Position numbers and translations under genes: made by a program. Shown here in pieces: positions 1 through 7,962 of a DNA stretch of 64,000 nucleotides. Each line of letters opens with the position of its first letter. The first letter of the stretch is position 1. Under the pieces are notes generated by a model. It worked only from the letters and a program-made list of their open reading frames with translations, was not told the DNA's origin and ran no database searches. Origin of the DNA: Paenisporosarcina cavernae (GTDB lineage: Bacteria; Bacillota; Bacilli; Bacillales_A; Planococcaceae); the NCBI RefSeq assembly GCF_003595195.1, contig NZ_CP032418.1, positions 74,501 through 138,500 on the forward strand, written 5' to 3'.

Positions 1-1124
1 ACCATTTTACTGGCACCACTTCTCCTTTTGATGTGGAGCGATTGATGAGTATTATGCAAAGCTGGGAAATTCGTGATTTACGGCAAGAACCGCAGCTCAC
101 AAACGATGCGATGAACGAAGTGTCAAAAGCACCGAATCGTTTTACAATGTTCTTCCAAGCGGATTTACCGTTCTTAAGCTTTGATGACATCGTGCCTTTT
201 GCACCGAGTCAATTACCTGAAACAGGCTTTAATCGAATCGTCGTTGATTGGAATCGGTCGACAAGTGGCGAGATGAATATACGGTTTATTAGCAGTGAGA
301 CAGGACTAAACTACAGTGCCAAAGCGTCGAAAATTGATGGTCAAGAATTCGATCAACGCGTGATTGCATCCGCAGTGGAATTTGCGAAGTACACAGAAAT
401 TCCGCGTTCGGAAAGTCTGTCTTTCTTCTTACCCATCAATAATGTCGAAGCGATCAATTACACGTACATCTTAAAAGAAGTGAACCCGCAGAAATTCCGA
501 GATGCACTTTTTAATGATCCGAATTTAGTTCGTCGAAGTTCGGTTGGCTTATATAACGACGAGTATTCAGATGACTCTGCGCTGATGAATGTCGATTTAC
601 TCGAACGCTCGTTTAACTACGGCTATCCTTCTGCTGAACCGATGCAACCGGGAGTTCCATCTAAGTTAATTGAAGATAGCATGGATTTCATGAACGAGCA
701 TGGAGGTTGGACGGATGACTTCCGACTCGTCCATGTCCAAGCATCCAACCAGCTCGTGGAGTATCAGCTGTATTTACTCGGCTATCCGGTATACAGTGAC
801 ATGATGCCGACCAAAATCAGCACGTACTGGGGTAACGGTCGTTTATATCGCTACGTTCGACCGTACTACCAATTAGATGTATCCGTACCTTCTGCGACGG
901 ATATTACGTCACTGCCGTCTGGTACAGAAACCGTGAAGAAACTATCTGCAACAAAAGATCTCGATTTATCGGCAATTGACGAAGTGCAAATTGGCTACTA
1001 CTTAACGCGTGACGATGAAAACCGAATTTTAACGCTTCAGCCATCATGGTTCACGATTACAAATGGCAGCTGGACCCGTCTGACCCATGAAAATCCGGGA
1101 GGTGCGACGTTTGGATTGGAATAA
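1..1124 (+). CDS. yycH: YycH, regulator of WalK (5' end cut off by the window)
   Basis: This is the C-terminal part of YycH, a membrane-anchored extracytoplasmic protein. With YycI it binds the sensor kinase WalK and tunes the essential WalRK cell-wall two-component system. The reading frame is open from base 3 without an initiation signal, so the N-terminal anchor lies outside the window. The visible part is soluble, rich in aromatic and polar residues and without membrane segments, as expected of the external domain. The identification rests mainly on order: it is followed directly by yycI, walJ and htrA, the usual wal operon arrangement in Bacillales. Its stop lies 14 nt inside the start of yycI, indicating translational coupling. 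Confidence 0.9.
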   Translation, partial: HFTGTTSPFDVERLMSIMQSWEIRDLRQEPQLTNDAMNEVSKAPNRFTMFFQADLPFLSFDDIVPFAPSQLPETGFNRIVVDWNRSTSGEMNIRFISSETGLNYSAKASKIDGQEFDQRVIASAVEFAKYTEIPRSESLSFFLPINNVEAINYTYILKEVNPQKFRDALFNDPNLVRRSSVGLYNDEYSDDSALMNVDLLERSFNYGYPSAEPMQPGVPSKLIEDSMDFMNEHGGWTDDFRLVHVQASNQLVEYQLYLLGYPVYSDMMPTKISTYWGNGRLYRYVRPYYQLDVSVPSATDITSLPSGTETVKKLSATKDLDLSAIDEVQIGYYLTRDDENRILTLQPSWFTITNGSWTRLTHENPGGATFGLE

Positions 1125-1899
1125 AACAAAAACCATTTTCATCATCGTCTTCTCGATTTTAAATATTTTCTTATACATTTTGTATTTAAATCGTTACAAC
1201 GATGCACAAGGCGTCGAGCCCCTTGGGGAAGCGTCAGTATCGGAACGATTAAAAGCGGATAACATTAAGCTTCTTCCTACGACCGATCAGACGAAAGAAG
1301 AGTCGTACGTTTCTGGGACCGTCCATACGTTTACCGAAGAAGATGTGGAATCGTTTGAAGATACCACGTTTCAAATTGTCGAAAACACGAAAGTGCTTGC
1401 AGAGCTTTCCAAACCGTACGCGATGAATGATCTTCAAAGTAAAGCACAATGGGATGCCTTTCTCGATGAACACGTGTACCGAGGATCTAGCTACGGGCTA
1501 TGGAATGTGGACACCGAAGCACGATCCGCTACTTTCTTTCAACACACCGGTGGTCGCCCATTATTTTATAACCAAAATGCGACACTTGTTGTGTATTGGA
1601 ATGAAAAGAAAGAAGTCATTCGCTATGATCAAACAGCTTTTGACGATTTAGAAAAGTTCCCAGAAACTGAGGAACTCATCACCCAAGATCGCGCGATATC
1701 GACACTTTATTCCCAAAACAAGCTCGTGCCCGATTCCGCGATCACCGAAGTAAACCTTGGACTATCCACACTTGTCCAACTACCAGAAACGCAAGTGTTT
1801 GCCCCAACATGGCAAGTCAAGGTAGAATTAGAGGATGGAACCATCCATAACTTTTTCGTCAACGCAGTACAAGGCGGAATTATTGAATTTGAGGAGTAG
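1111..1899 (+). CDS. yycI: YycI, regulator of WalK
   Basis: YycI is a single-pass membrane protein that works with YycH to restrain WalK autokinase activity. The protein begins [11 protein letters not shown], the usual YycI start, followed at once by a hydrophobic anchor (about residues 8-25) and an external domain ending in EFEE. I chose TTG at 1111 because GGGAGG lies 8 nt upstream and the resulting N terminus matches the family; a longer in-frame start at 1087 would add nine charged residues before the anchor. It overlaps the end of yycH by 14 nt and is 5 nt from walJ, so yycH, yycI and walJ are one transcript. Confidence 0.92.
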   Translation: MDWNKTKTIFIIVFSILNIFLYILYLNRYNDAQGVEPLGEASVSERLKADNIKLLPTTDQTKEESYVSGTVHTFTEEDVESFEDTTFQIVENTKVLAELSKPYAMNDLQSKAQWDAFLDEHVYRGSSYGLWNVDTEARSATFFQHTGGRPLFYNQNATLVVYWNEKKEVIRYDQTAFDDLEKFPETEELITQDRAISTLYSQNKLVPDSAITEVNLGLSTLVQLPETQVFAPTWQVKVELEDGTIHNFFVNAVQGGIIEFEE

Positions 1900-1904
1900 G
1901 TAGT

Positions 1905-2693
1905 ATGCGTTTTAGTGTTTTAGCAAGCGGTAGTTCAGGAAATGCCATCTTTGTTGAAAATGATGAGCATTCGTTTCTGATTGACGCTGGGTTAAGCGGC
2001 AAGAAAATGGACGGGCTTTTTGCCTCCATAGATCGAAGCATGAAGAACCTGACTGGAATACTTGTGACGCATGAACATAGTGATCATATTAAAGGGTTAG
2101 GTGTCGTGGCGCGGAAGTACAACGTGCCGATTTACGCGAACGCCAAAACATGGATGGCAATGGATTCCCAACTAGGTACGTTGCCACTCGATCAGAAATT
2201 CCATTTCGATATGGAAACAACCAAATCATTTGGCTCGATTAATATACAATCGTTTTCCGTTTCGCATGACGCAGCGGATCCGATGTTTTATGTCTTTGAA
2301 GAAAATGGTCGCAAGCTATCTCTTATCACCGATACTGGTTATGTTAGTGACCGCATGAAAGGTCACATTAGTGGATCGGATGCTTACGTGTTTGAAAGTA
2401 ACCACGATGTCAGCATGCTGCAAATGGGCAGATATCCGTGGTCCGTTAAACGTCGAATTTTAAGCGACGTTGGACATGTATCAAACGAAGACGCAGCTAT
2501 CGCGATGAGTGAAGTGATGGAAGAAAAACCAACACGCATTTACTTGTCGCATTTAAGTAAAGACAACAACATGAAAGACCTCGCGCGTATGAGCGTTACG
2601 CAAACACTTCGTTCGTGTGGCATCATCGCCGGTGAGTACGTCGATTTATATGATACTGACGCCGAAACACCTACTGAATTAGTACCAGTTTAA
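1905..2693 (+). CDS. walJ: WalJ/YycJ, metallo-beta-lactamase-fold exonuclease
   Basis: WalJ is a cytoplasmic metallo-beta-lactamase-fold nuclease of the wal operon; homologues have been described as 5'-to-3' exonucleases linked to mismatch repair and to coordination of replication with division. The protein is 262 aa, the usual length. The metal-binding signature THEHSDH sits at residues 55-61, followed by further conserved His and Asp (SHDA, TDTG and a C-terminal SHLS). It is the last gene before a strong terminator at 2692-2719, so it closes the wal transcription unit. The downstream htrA has its own promoter region. Confidence 0.93.
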   Translation: MRFSVLASGSSGNAIFVENDEHSFLIDAGLSGKKMDGLFASIDRSMKNLTGILVTHEHSDHIKGLGVVARKYNVPIYANAKTWMAMDSQLGTLPLDQKFHFDMETTKSFGSINIQSFSVSHDAADPMFYVFEENGRKLSLITDTGYVSDRMKGHISGSDAYVFESNHDVSMLQMGRYPWSVKRRILSDVGHVSNEDAAIAMSEVMEEKPTRIYLSHLSKDNNMKDLARMSVTQTLRSCGIIAGEYVDLYDTDAETPTELVPV

Positions 2694-2719
2694 CCTTGTC
2701 CACGTGACAAGGTTTTTTT
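2692..2719 (+). terminator. Rho-independent terminator of the wal operon
   Basis: A perfect stem (AACCTTGTC with GACAAGGTT) around a 5-nt loop is followed by a run of seven T. It starts immediately at the walJ stop codon and separates walJ from htrA. Confidence 0.9.
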
Positions 2720-2888
2720 CTTTTTGGAATGTAGTGCCTCTTTCGTGTTTCTGGCTGTGTGACAGCAGACATCCTCTAACTAGGTTGGAGTAAATTCATG
2801 AAAGCACTGCGTTATTCTAATGTGGATCGATAGAGGAATAGAATAGAGAGAATGAAAAAGAATTCTTACGGCTGCTGTATAAACAAGA

Positions 2889-2934
2889 AATTTCAACTTT
2901 TTTCAAAGTTTTAACCTATTTTCATCTGATTTTA
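2889..2934 (+). promoter_or_regulatory. Phased TTTTCA/TTTTAA repeats upstream of htrA
   Basis: Five TTT(T)CA or TTTTAA elements start at about 2889, 2899, 2908, 2918 and 2929, so they recur every 9-11 bases, one helical turn. A TATAGAT-like -10 element follows near 2952. In Bacillus subtilis the htrA and htrB promoters carry TTTTCA-type octamers recognised by CssR of the CssRS secretion-stress system; assigning that role here is inference from position and motif. Confidence 0.5.
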
Positions 2935-2986
2935 ATGTTCGTGGGGTAGATTATAGATAGAACCTCAAACGAAAGGAATGAGCCCT

Positions 2987-4198
2987 ATGGGATATTACGA
3001 TAATCATACACCTGGGACAGAACAAGTTCGGGTCGTAAATAAGGGAAGTAAAGCTGGATATTTTTTTACCGGATTAATCGGTGTTTTAATTGGAGCACTA
3101 ATTGTCTGGATGCTTGTACCGTCACTCGGTAATGTTATGCCAGGAAATACAGGTGTTTTAAAAAGTACGAATGCGAAGCAAGAATCTGTTCAATTAAGTG
3201 CAGATATTACAACAGATGTCACGACCGCGGTTGAAACGGCGAAAGACGCAGTTGTCGGTGTGACGAATTTACAAAGCTCTCGAGATATCTTTAATCCAAG
3301 CTCAGAAGCACAAGCTGCCGGAACAGGATCAGGAGTCATTTATAAAAAATCGGATGGCAAAGCGTATGTCGTGACAAACAACCACGTCGTCCAAGACTCG
3401 GATCAATTAGAAGTAACATTATCCGATGGCACAAAAATCGAAGCGAAATTACTAGGAACAGATATCTGGACAGACCTAGCCGTACTTGAAATGGACGCGA
3501 AAAATGTCAAAAGCGTTATTGAATTTGGCGATTCAGAATCGTTAAAACAAGGTGAAACCGTTATTGCAATCGGTAATCCACTCGGACTTGAATTTTCTGG
3601 ATCGGTAACAACTGGTGTAGTCTCGGGGAAAGACCGTGCCATTCCAGTCGACTTAAACGGAGATAACCAAATTGACTGGCAAGCAGAAGTACTACAAACC
3701 GATGCTGCGATTAATCCAGGAAATAGTGGTGGTGCACTCGTTAACTTAGCAGGACAACTCGTTGGTATTAACTCCATGAAGATTGCGCAAAACGAAGTAG
3801 AGGGTATGGGACTTGCCATTCCAGTAGATAGTGCAATTCCAATCATCGAAGACTTAGAGTCATTTGGAGAAGTAAAACGACCAACAATGGGTGTTACATT
3901 AGTGGATGTGATGAACGTATCCGCTATGGCGCAACGCGAAGTTCTACAATTACCAGAAGAAGTGAAAAGCGGTGTCGTCATTGATCAAGTAGTCGAAGGC
4001 TCACCAGCTGGAAAAGCGGGACTTAAACAGTATGACGTCATTGTCGAAATGGACGGCGAGAAAATTGAAGACAGTATCGCTCTACGTAAACACTTATATA
4101 GTGACAAAGAAGTTGGAGACAACATGACCATGAAAATTTACCGCAAAGGTGAATTGATGGAAGTGGAATTGAAACTTACAGATAATACGGCGTTATAA
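2987..4198 (+). CDS. htrA: HtrA/DegP-like membrane-anchored serine protease
   Basis: HtrA is an envelope quality-control serine protease that degrades misfolded secreted proteins. It has an N-terminal cytoplasmic tail, one membrane anchor (about residues 25-47), a trypsin-like domain and one C-terminal PDZ domain. The catalytic triad is visible as His in TNNHVV (residue 133), Asp in TDLAVL (164) and Ser in GNSGGA (247). I chose ATG 2987 because AAAGGA lies 9 nt upstream; the ATG at 2978 directly abuts that ribosome site. It follows walJ but has its own regulatory region with phased TTTTCA elements, and a terminator at 4243-4284 ends the unit. Confidence 0.95.
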   Translation: MGYYDNHTPGTEQVRVVNKGSKAGYFFTGLIGVLIGALIVWMLVPSLGNVMPGNTGVLKSTNAKQESVQLSADITTDVTTAVETAKDAVVGVTNLQSSRDIFNPSSEAQAAGTGSGVIYKKSDGKAYVVTNNHVVQDSDQLEVTLSDGTKIEAKLLGTDIWTDLAVLEMDAKNVKSVIEFGDSESLKQGETVIAIGNPLGLEFSGSVTTGVVSGKDRAIPVDLNGDNQIDWQAEVLQTDAAINPGNSGGALVNLAGQLVGINSMKIAQNEVEGMGLAIPVDSAIPIIEDLESFGEVKRPTMGVTLVDVMNVSAMAQREVLQLPEEVKSGVVIDQVVEGSPAGKAGLKQYDVIVEMDGEKIEDSIALRKHLYSDKEVGDNMTMKIYRKGELMEVELKLTDNTAL

Positions 4199-4242
4199 AC
4201 GACATGTGGATAACTTATCTCGTTTACAAATCCGTAACATGG

Positions 4243-4284
4243 CGAGTGGAGAGGGACAACAGTCCCTTTTCCGCTCGTTTTTTC
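4243..4284 (+). terminator. Terminator after htrA
   Basis: A G/C-rich stem pairs CGAG...GGGAC with GTCCC...CTCG around an ACAA loop and is followed by TTTTTTC. It lies 45 nt after the htrA stop. Confidence 0.88.
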
Positions 4285-4357
4285 TTTGTTACAATAAGTT
4301 GTGGATAAGTAACTGTAATTTGTGTATAACTATGTGGAAAGATTCGGAGGAGTAAAA

Positions 4358-4522
4358 ATGGAATTCAAATGTTGTTTAGCCCATGTGGATACAGGGATTG
4401 ACCGATTTGTCGCAAATGAAAAAACGTTCCCAATCCTAACAGAACTTTCAGAACAAGAAAAGTTGTCCACAACGTGCGAATTTTGTGAAGAGCCCGCAAC
4501 ATATTTAGTAGCGAACGAATGA
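4358..4522 (+). CDS. Small CxxH/CxxC zinc-binding-type protein (BA_5709 family)
   Basis: This is a 54-aa cytoplasmic protein with two metal-ligand pairs, CCLAH near the N terminus and CEFC near residue 40. It matches the conserved small CxxH/CxxC family found between htrA and rlmH in many Bacillales; its function is unknown. I chose ATG 4358 because GGAGGAG sits just upstream; the longer in-frame start at 4322 has no ribosome site and overlaps a DnaA-like box. It lies between a terminator and rlmH, within the DnaA-box cluster, and may be cotranscribed with rlmH, which starts 89 nt downstream. Confidence 0.85.
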   Translation: MEFKCCLAHVDTGIDRFVANEKTFPILTELSEQEKLSTTCEFCEEPATYLVANE

Positions 4523-4611
4523 TCGGCCACTATATATAGATTCGGCTTGTGGATATGTTGATAAACTCTGTGGATAGCTTGTTTGTAAATTTAATGTAAA
4601 GGGGATAACCT

Positions 4612-5091
4612 GTGAATATCACCATTATCACCGTTGGAAAATTAAAAGAAAAATACTTAAAAATGGGCATCGACGAATACGTCAAACGACTCGGTTCCTA
4701 TGCCAAAATGGATCTTATTGAAGTACCTGATGAAAAAGCCCCGGAAAATCTTAGCGAAGCCGACATGCTACTCGTCAAACGTAAAGAAGGCGAACGCATC
4801 CTGGCAAAAATCGCACCCGATGCTCACGTCATCGCCCTCGCCATCAATGGAAAAATGAAATCATCCGAACAACTAGCAGAAGACATCAACCAACTCATGA
4901 CTTACGGCAAAAGCAAAATCACCTTCGTCATCGGAGGATCGTTGGGGCTAAGTGAAGAAGTGTTAAAAAGATCGAATGAGCAACTGTCGTTTGGGAAAAT
5001 GACATTACCGCATCAATTGATGAAATTGGTATTGGTGGAGCAGGTGTATCGAGCGTTTCGGATTATAAAGGGAGAACCTTATCATAAATAA
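4612..5091 (+). CDS. rlmH: RlmH, 23S rRNA pseudouridine-1915 N3-methyltransferase
   Basis: RlmH is a SPOUT-family methyltransferase that methylates pseudouridine 1915 of 23S rRNA on assembled 70S ribosomes. The protein is 159 aa, exactly family length. It carries the SPOUT knot region ([13 protein letters not shown], about residues 104-116) and the conserved C terminus [13 protein letters not shown]. The start is GTG 4612, preceded by AAGGGGATAACCT. Its 3' end is the equivalent of the staphylococcal orfX site where SCC elements insert, and here it is followed by an AT-rich accessory stretch. No ccr recombinase was found. Confidence 0.97.
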   Translation: MNITIITVGKLKEKYLKMGIDEYVKRLGSYAKMDLIEVPDEKAPENLSEADMLLVKRKEGERILAKIAPDAHVIALAINGKMKSSEQLAEDINQLMTYGKSKITFVIGGSLGLSEEVLKRSNEQLSFGKMTLPHQLMKLVLVEQVYRAFRIIKGEPYHK

Positions 5092-5319
5092 AAATCCGGA
5101 TTCCAGTGCAAGAAGATTTATATGTAAATTTACAAAATATTTTCATGTGCTGGATCGTGGATTTGAGGCACGACAGAAAAAAGTAATTTAATTCGGATGA
5201 GTAAAATTCTTCAAAAATTATTGCCTATCTAGTAGATATATTAATAAGTAAAAAGTTTCACGCAAAACAAATTTTAATGTTGAAATGACAATGATTGTAC
5301 CTATCATTTTACCTTGCCT

Positions 5320-5622
5320 TCACTCGATTAACGTGATATCAAATTTCATGTTATCTAGATGCCAAACATCCGCATCCGTATTCGAGTACACAATGACTTC
5401 CACTTTTTGTCCTTCCTCATAGCCATATAAAGATGCAACAGGTATTTCGTACGTGGCTAAATTCCCTCCACTAGCTGGAGTTCCTTCAATGAGCAACATT
5501 TCTTCTTCTTGAATGACTTCCTTTATCGTCCCGTTGATTCGAAAATCTTCGGTGAAGGAAGTAGAAGTGCATCCTGAAACTGTGACACTAAGAAGTAGGA
5601 GAAGTATATACGATAATTTCAT
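5320..5622 (-). CDS. Small lipoprotein with a possible OB-like domain
   Basis: This is a 100-aa predicted lipoprotein. A short hydrophobic signal ends in the lipobox VSGC, giving Cys18 as the lipidated residue. The mature part is about 80 residues, mainly predicted beta strand (NGTIKEV, MLLIEG, KVEVIVY), a pattern resembling the small DUF3221-type OB folds; that similarity is only suggestive. The ATG at 5622 has GGAG 10 nt upstream. It lies next to a dead acetyltransferase gene in the accessory region after rlmH, 17 nt downstream of that pseudogene's stop on the same strand. No specific function can be assigned. Confidence 0.6.
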   Translation of the reverse strand: MKLSYILLLLLSVTVSGCTSTSFTEDFRINGTIKEVIQEEEMLLIEGTPASGGNLATYEIPVASLYGYEEGQKVEVIVYSNTDADVWHLDNMKFDITLIE

Positions 5623-5639
5623 TTAAAGGAGTCTCCAAT

Positions 5640-6145
5640 CTAGTAAATTCCAGCATAGGACCAGTGATATTTTTGACCAGTTTGGTGTGTGACTTTGAAA
5701 CCCACTTTCTCAAGTACTCTTTTAGAAGCGGCATTATCAAGATCACAAGTTGCCACAATCGATTGCACATCGGCAAATTTATTGCCCAATTGCACAAAGC
5801 CTTGCCCATCTCTGTCGCATAACCATTACCCTCGTATTCTGGTACAATGCTATATCCAAGGTTCATTTCTCCTGCATCATTTGGTCCACCTTTAAACCCC
5901 ATATCGCCGATAATCGTATTCGTTCGTTTAAGAATAATAAGACCTTCCCACTCATTTTCTTCAGGAAAATTCTTGAATCGTTCAATCTTATAAGGAAAGA
6001 ATTGTTTGTATACGTCAAGAGGATACCCCGGTACAATCTCATAAGGAACTAATTAAATTAAATCAGGATGTTTCGTTAAAAAAGCTTCCATTATCTCCGA
6101 CTTAAAGGTAATTAATTTCAATCTTTCTGTTTCTATATTAAGCAC
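5640..6145 (-). pseudogene. GNAT acetyltransferase (RimJ/RimL type), inactivated
   Basis: Read from GTG 6145 (a GGGGGG ribosome site lies upstream) the frame begins VLNIETERLKLI, then meets an in-frame TAA right after KHPDLI. It resumes as LVPYEIVPGYPLDVY and reaches GNAT motif A (YEGNGYATEMGK). One base is then missing near 5797-5803. The correct frame continues as FVQLGNKFADVQSIV, then CDLDNAASKRVLEKVGFK, and stops at 5640. Two independent lesions, a nonsense codon and a -1 shift, make this a genuine pseudogene. In full it would be about 168 aa, a typical ribosomal-protein or antibiotic-type N-acetyltransferase. Confidence 0.85.
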
Positions 6146-6370
6146 TTTCAATTCCCCCCAAAAAAGGTAATCATATTTTTGAATGGTTGTAAATTTCTGA
6201 AAAATGAAACAATCAGGTTTTTATGTGTTACCATTAATTGTAAAGTTAAAAGATTATTTTTAAAAATAAATTTCACAAATGATTCGGTTATTTATAAAAT
6301 TTTTTTATTAATATTTATTGTGAATTTGAACTTATACGAAGCAGTAGGTAATAGAAAGGAAGTAAACGTA

Positions 6371-7191
6371 GTGTTTTTTTCATTCTTTAAGAAGAAAACG
6401 AAAGATAGTACGAATAACGAATTTAATAAGAAATCTATTCCGACTAAAAAGAAAAATAGTGTAAGTGCATCAAGAAAAGGTGAATTAGGAGAATACAAAA
6501 TTGATATTCAGTTAGATCAGCTACCTGCTCCTACTAAACACTTATCAGACATCATGGTGAAAAATCCAAAATCGCTTTCAGGATTTTCTCAGATTGATCA
6601 CGTTGTTATTACAACTCACGCAATATTTGTAATCGAGACGAAAAATTATCAAGGCACAATATATGGAGCGAAAGAACGAAAAGAGTGGTCGGTAAACGGT
6701 AAATTTAAAATGATGAATCCTTTTTCCAAAACTATGGCCACATTCAAATTTTGAAGCAACTACAGGGCAATAAATATAATGAGAGATTCATCTCGATGGT
6801 CTCATTCACGAAACGATGTACTTTTAAAGTTGAAGACGATATGAGAAAAATAACTTCAAGTGACTTACTGGTTTACGATGTGGAACTCTCTGAATTTATT
6901 AATAGAAAAATGAATGTCTTAAAATTTCAAAAAGAGATAGAACCTCTGACCATTGGAGAAATTGAAGAAATTTCAACAACAATTAAACAAGCCAACATAG
7001 AGGACATAAGCGAAAGAGAATTACATAATACCGCGATTCAAAATCGCAATATTAAGAGAGAAGATATGAAGTTTACATGTGTCATTTGTAATAAAAACGT
7101 TACTCAAAAAGTAGCGGCTTTTTGTGAGTCTAATAAAAAATTCCAAGGTAAGATTTATTGCTTTGAGCATCAAAAGTTGCTTTCAAAATAA
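6371..7191 (+). pseudogene. NERD-domain nuclease-related protein, frameshifted
   Basis: The gene starts at GTG 6371 (MFFSFFKKK), with AAAGGAAG about 7 nt upstream; the open frame back to 6179 has no ribosome site. The N-terminal part is a NERD domain, a restriction-endonuclease-like fold: KGELGE, then QIDHV and IETKN supply the expected E, D and ExK residues. At 6721-6725 a run of five T puts the frame into a stop at 6754. Restoring one T gives FFQNYGHIQILKQL and continues in frame to 7191. The C terminus has a zinc-ribbon-like cluster (CVIC...CFEH). Intact length would be about 273 aa. It sits just upstream of the SLATT-RT operon, on the same strand. Confidence 0.8.
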
Positions 7192-7241
7192 AGTTTTTTT
7201 GTTTTCTGAGATTAATCTACAATATAAATTAAAAAAACTTT
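7190..7241. repeat. AT-rich 11-bp inverted repeat
   Basis: AAAGTTTTTTT at 7190-7200 is the exact reverse complement of AAAAAAACTTT at 7231-7241, with a 30-nt loop. It lies at the NERD gene stop and may act as a weak terminator or an AT hairpin before the SLATT-RT operon. Confidence 0.6.
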
Positions 7242-7296
7242 CGTAAATGTATGAACTACAATAATAGTTTATTAGAATCGCGTACGAACTAAATTT

Positions 7297-7305
7297 TGTT
7301 ATAAT
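7297..7305 (+). promoter_or_regulatory. Extended -10 promoter of the SLATT-RT operon
   Basis: TGTTATAAT is a perfect extended -10 element (TGnTATAAT) placed 30 nt before the SLATT start codon. No good -35 hexamer was seen, which is usual for extended -10 promoters. Confidence 0.6.
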
Positions 7306-7335
7306 TATTAAAAAAAGGTAATAATAGGTGTCCTA

Positions 7336-7962
7336 ATGTCCAAAATAATTGATTATAGAGATATTGACTTAAAATCAGAAGTTATTAAAAAAATTAATAG
7401 TTTTAACAAAACTAGAAATAATCGCATTGAAATGAGCAAAAGACTTAATAATTATAGTGACAAATGGAAATTTATATTTTTCTTTTTAAACCTTGAGGCT
7501 GTATTTTTTATACTTTTGTCACTTGGGGGAGAATCTTTAAATATCTTCTTTGGACAAAGTAATTTCGCATTAATCTCAGGGGGATTTTCGATTTATGTAA
7601 TCTTGCTTCAATATTATATTAGTGAATTAAATTACAGAGAAAGAGCTTTAAAATCACATTCTCACCAACTAGAAATTGAAGATCAAATACTAAAATTGAA
7701 GAGCATTTTAATAGACTTAAAATGCAATAAAGAAAATAAAAATTATGAAGAGAGAAAGAGTTATTTTTTAACAATTATGGAGAATTATCAGCTTATATTA
7801 AAAAACAATGAAAACCATGAGTCTATAGACAACATAAAAAGACTCTCAAGAGATAATGAAAAGATTAAAGTATTAGACTATACTACTGACAATATTTTGT
7901 TAAGTTTCAATAAAATATTCATTTTTATTCCCATTCTTATTTTGGTAATAATAGTATGGTAA
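7336..7962 (+). CDS. SLATT-domain membrane effector (SLATT_5-like)
   Basis: This 208-aa protein has two closely spaced membrane helices (about residues 46-64 and 77-95), a long charged helical region with YRERALKSHSHQLE just after the second helix, and a third hydrophobic helix at the extreme C terminus (190-208). This is the layout of SLATT proteins, predicted pore-forming 2TM effectors of nucleotide- and nucleic-acid-triggered immunity described by Burroughs and colleagues. The SLATT subgroup with an extra C-terminal helix is known to pair with reverse transcriptases. Its last codons overlap the RT start by 7 nt (ATGGTAA), so the two are translationally coupled. GC is strikingly low. Confidence is high for the membrane architecture, moderate for the SLATT name. 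Confidence 0.72.
   Translation: MSKIIDYRDIDLKSEVIKKINSFNKTRNNRIEMSKRLNNYSDKWKFIFFFLNLEAVFFILLSLGGESLNIFFGQSNFALISGGFSIYVILLQYYISELNYRERALKSHSHQLEIEDQILKLKSILIDLKCNKENKNYEERKSYFLTIMENYQLILKNNENHESIDNIKRLSRDNEKIKVLDYTTDNILLSFNKIFIFIPILILVIIVW

Larger units (their letters stand above)
4205..4577. other. DnaA-box cluster between htrA and rlmH
   Basis: Two perfect DnaA boxes (TGTGGATAA) lie at 4205-4213 and 4300-4308. One-mismatch boxes lie at 4321-4329, 4384-4392, 4463-4471 (opposite strand), 4548-4556, 4556-4564 and 4569-4577. All but one point the same way. B. subtilis has DnaA-box clusters outside oriC, including one reported by yydA, which is rlmH, so this looks like a conserved DnaA-titrating cluster. 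The small CxxH/CxxC gene lies inside it. Confidence 0.75.

Noticed and set aside
3403-3981. 192-aa minus-strand open frame inside htrA
   Set aside because: It is a shadow of htrA coding sequence with no ribosome site and low-complexity composition.
6179-6370. 64-residue upstream extension of the NERD gene
   Set aside because: No ribosome site at 6179, and the extension is an AT-rich hydrophobic run; GTG 6371 has a good one.
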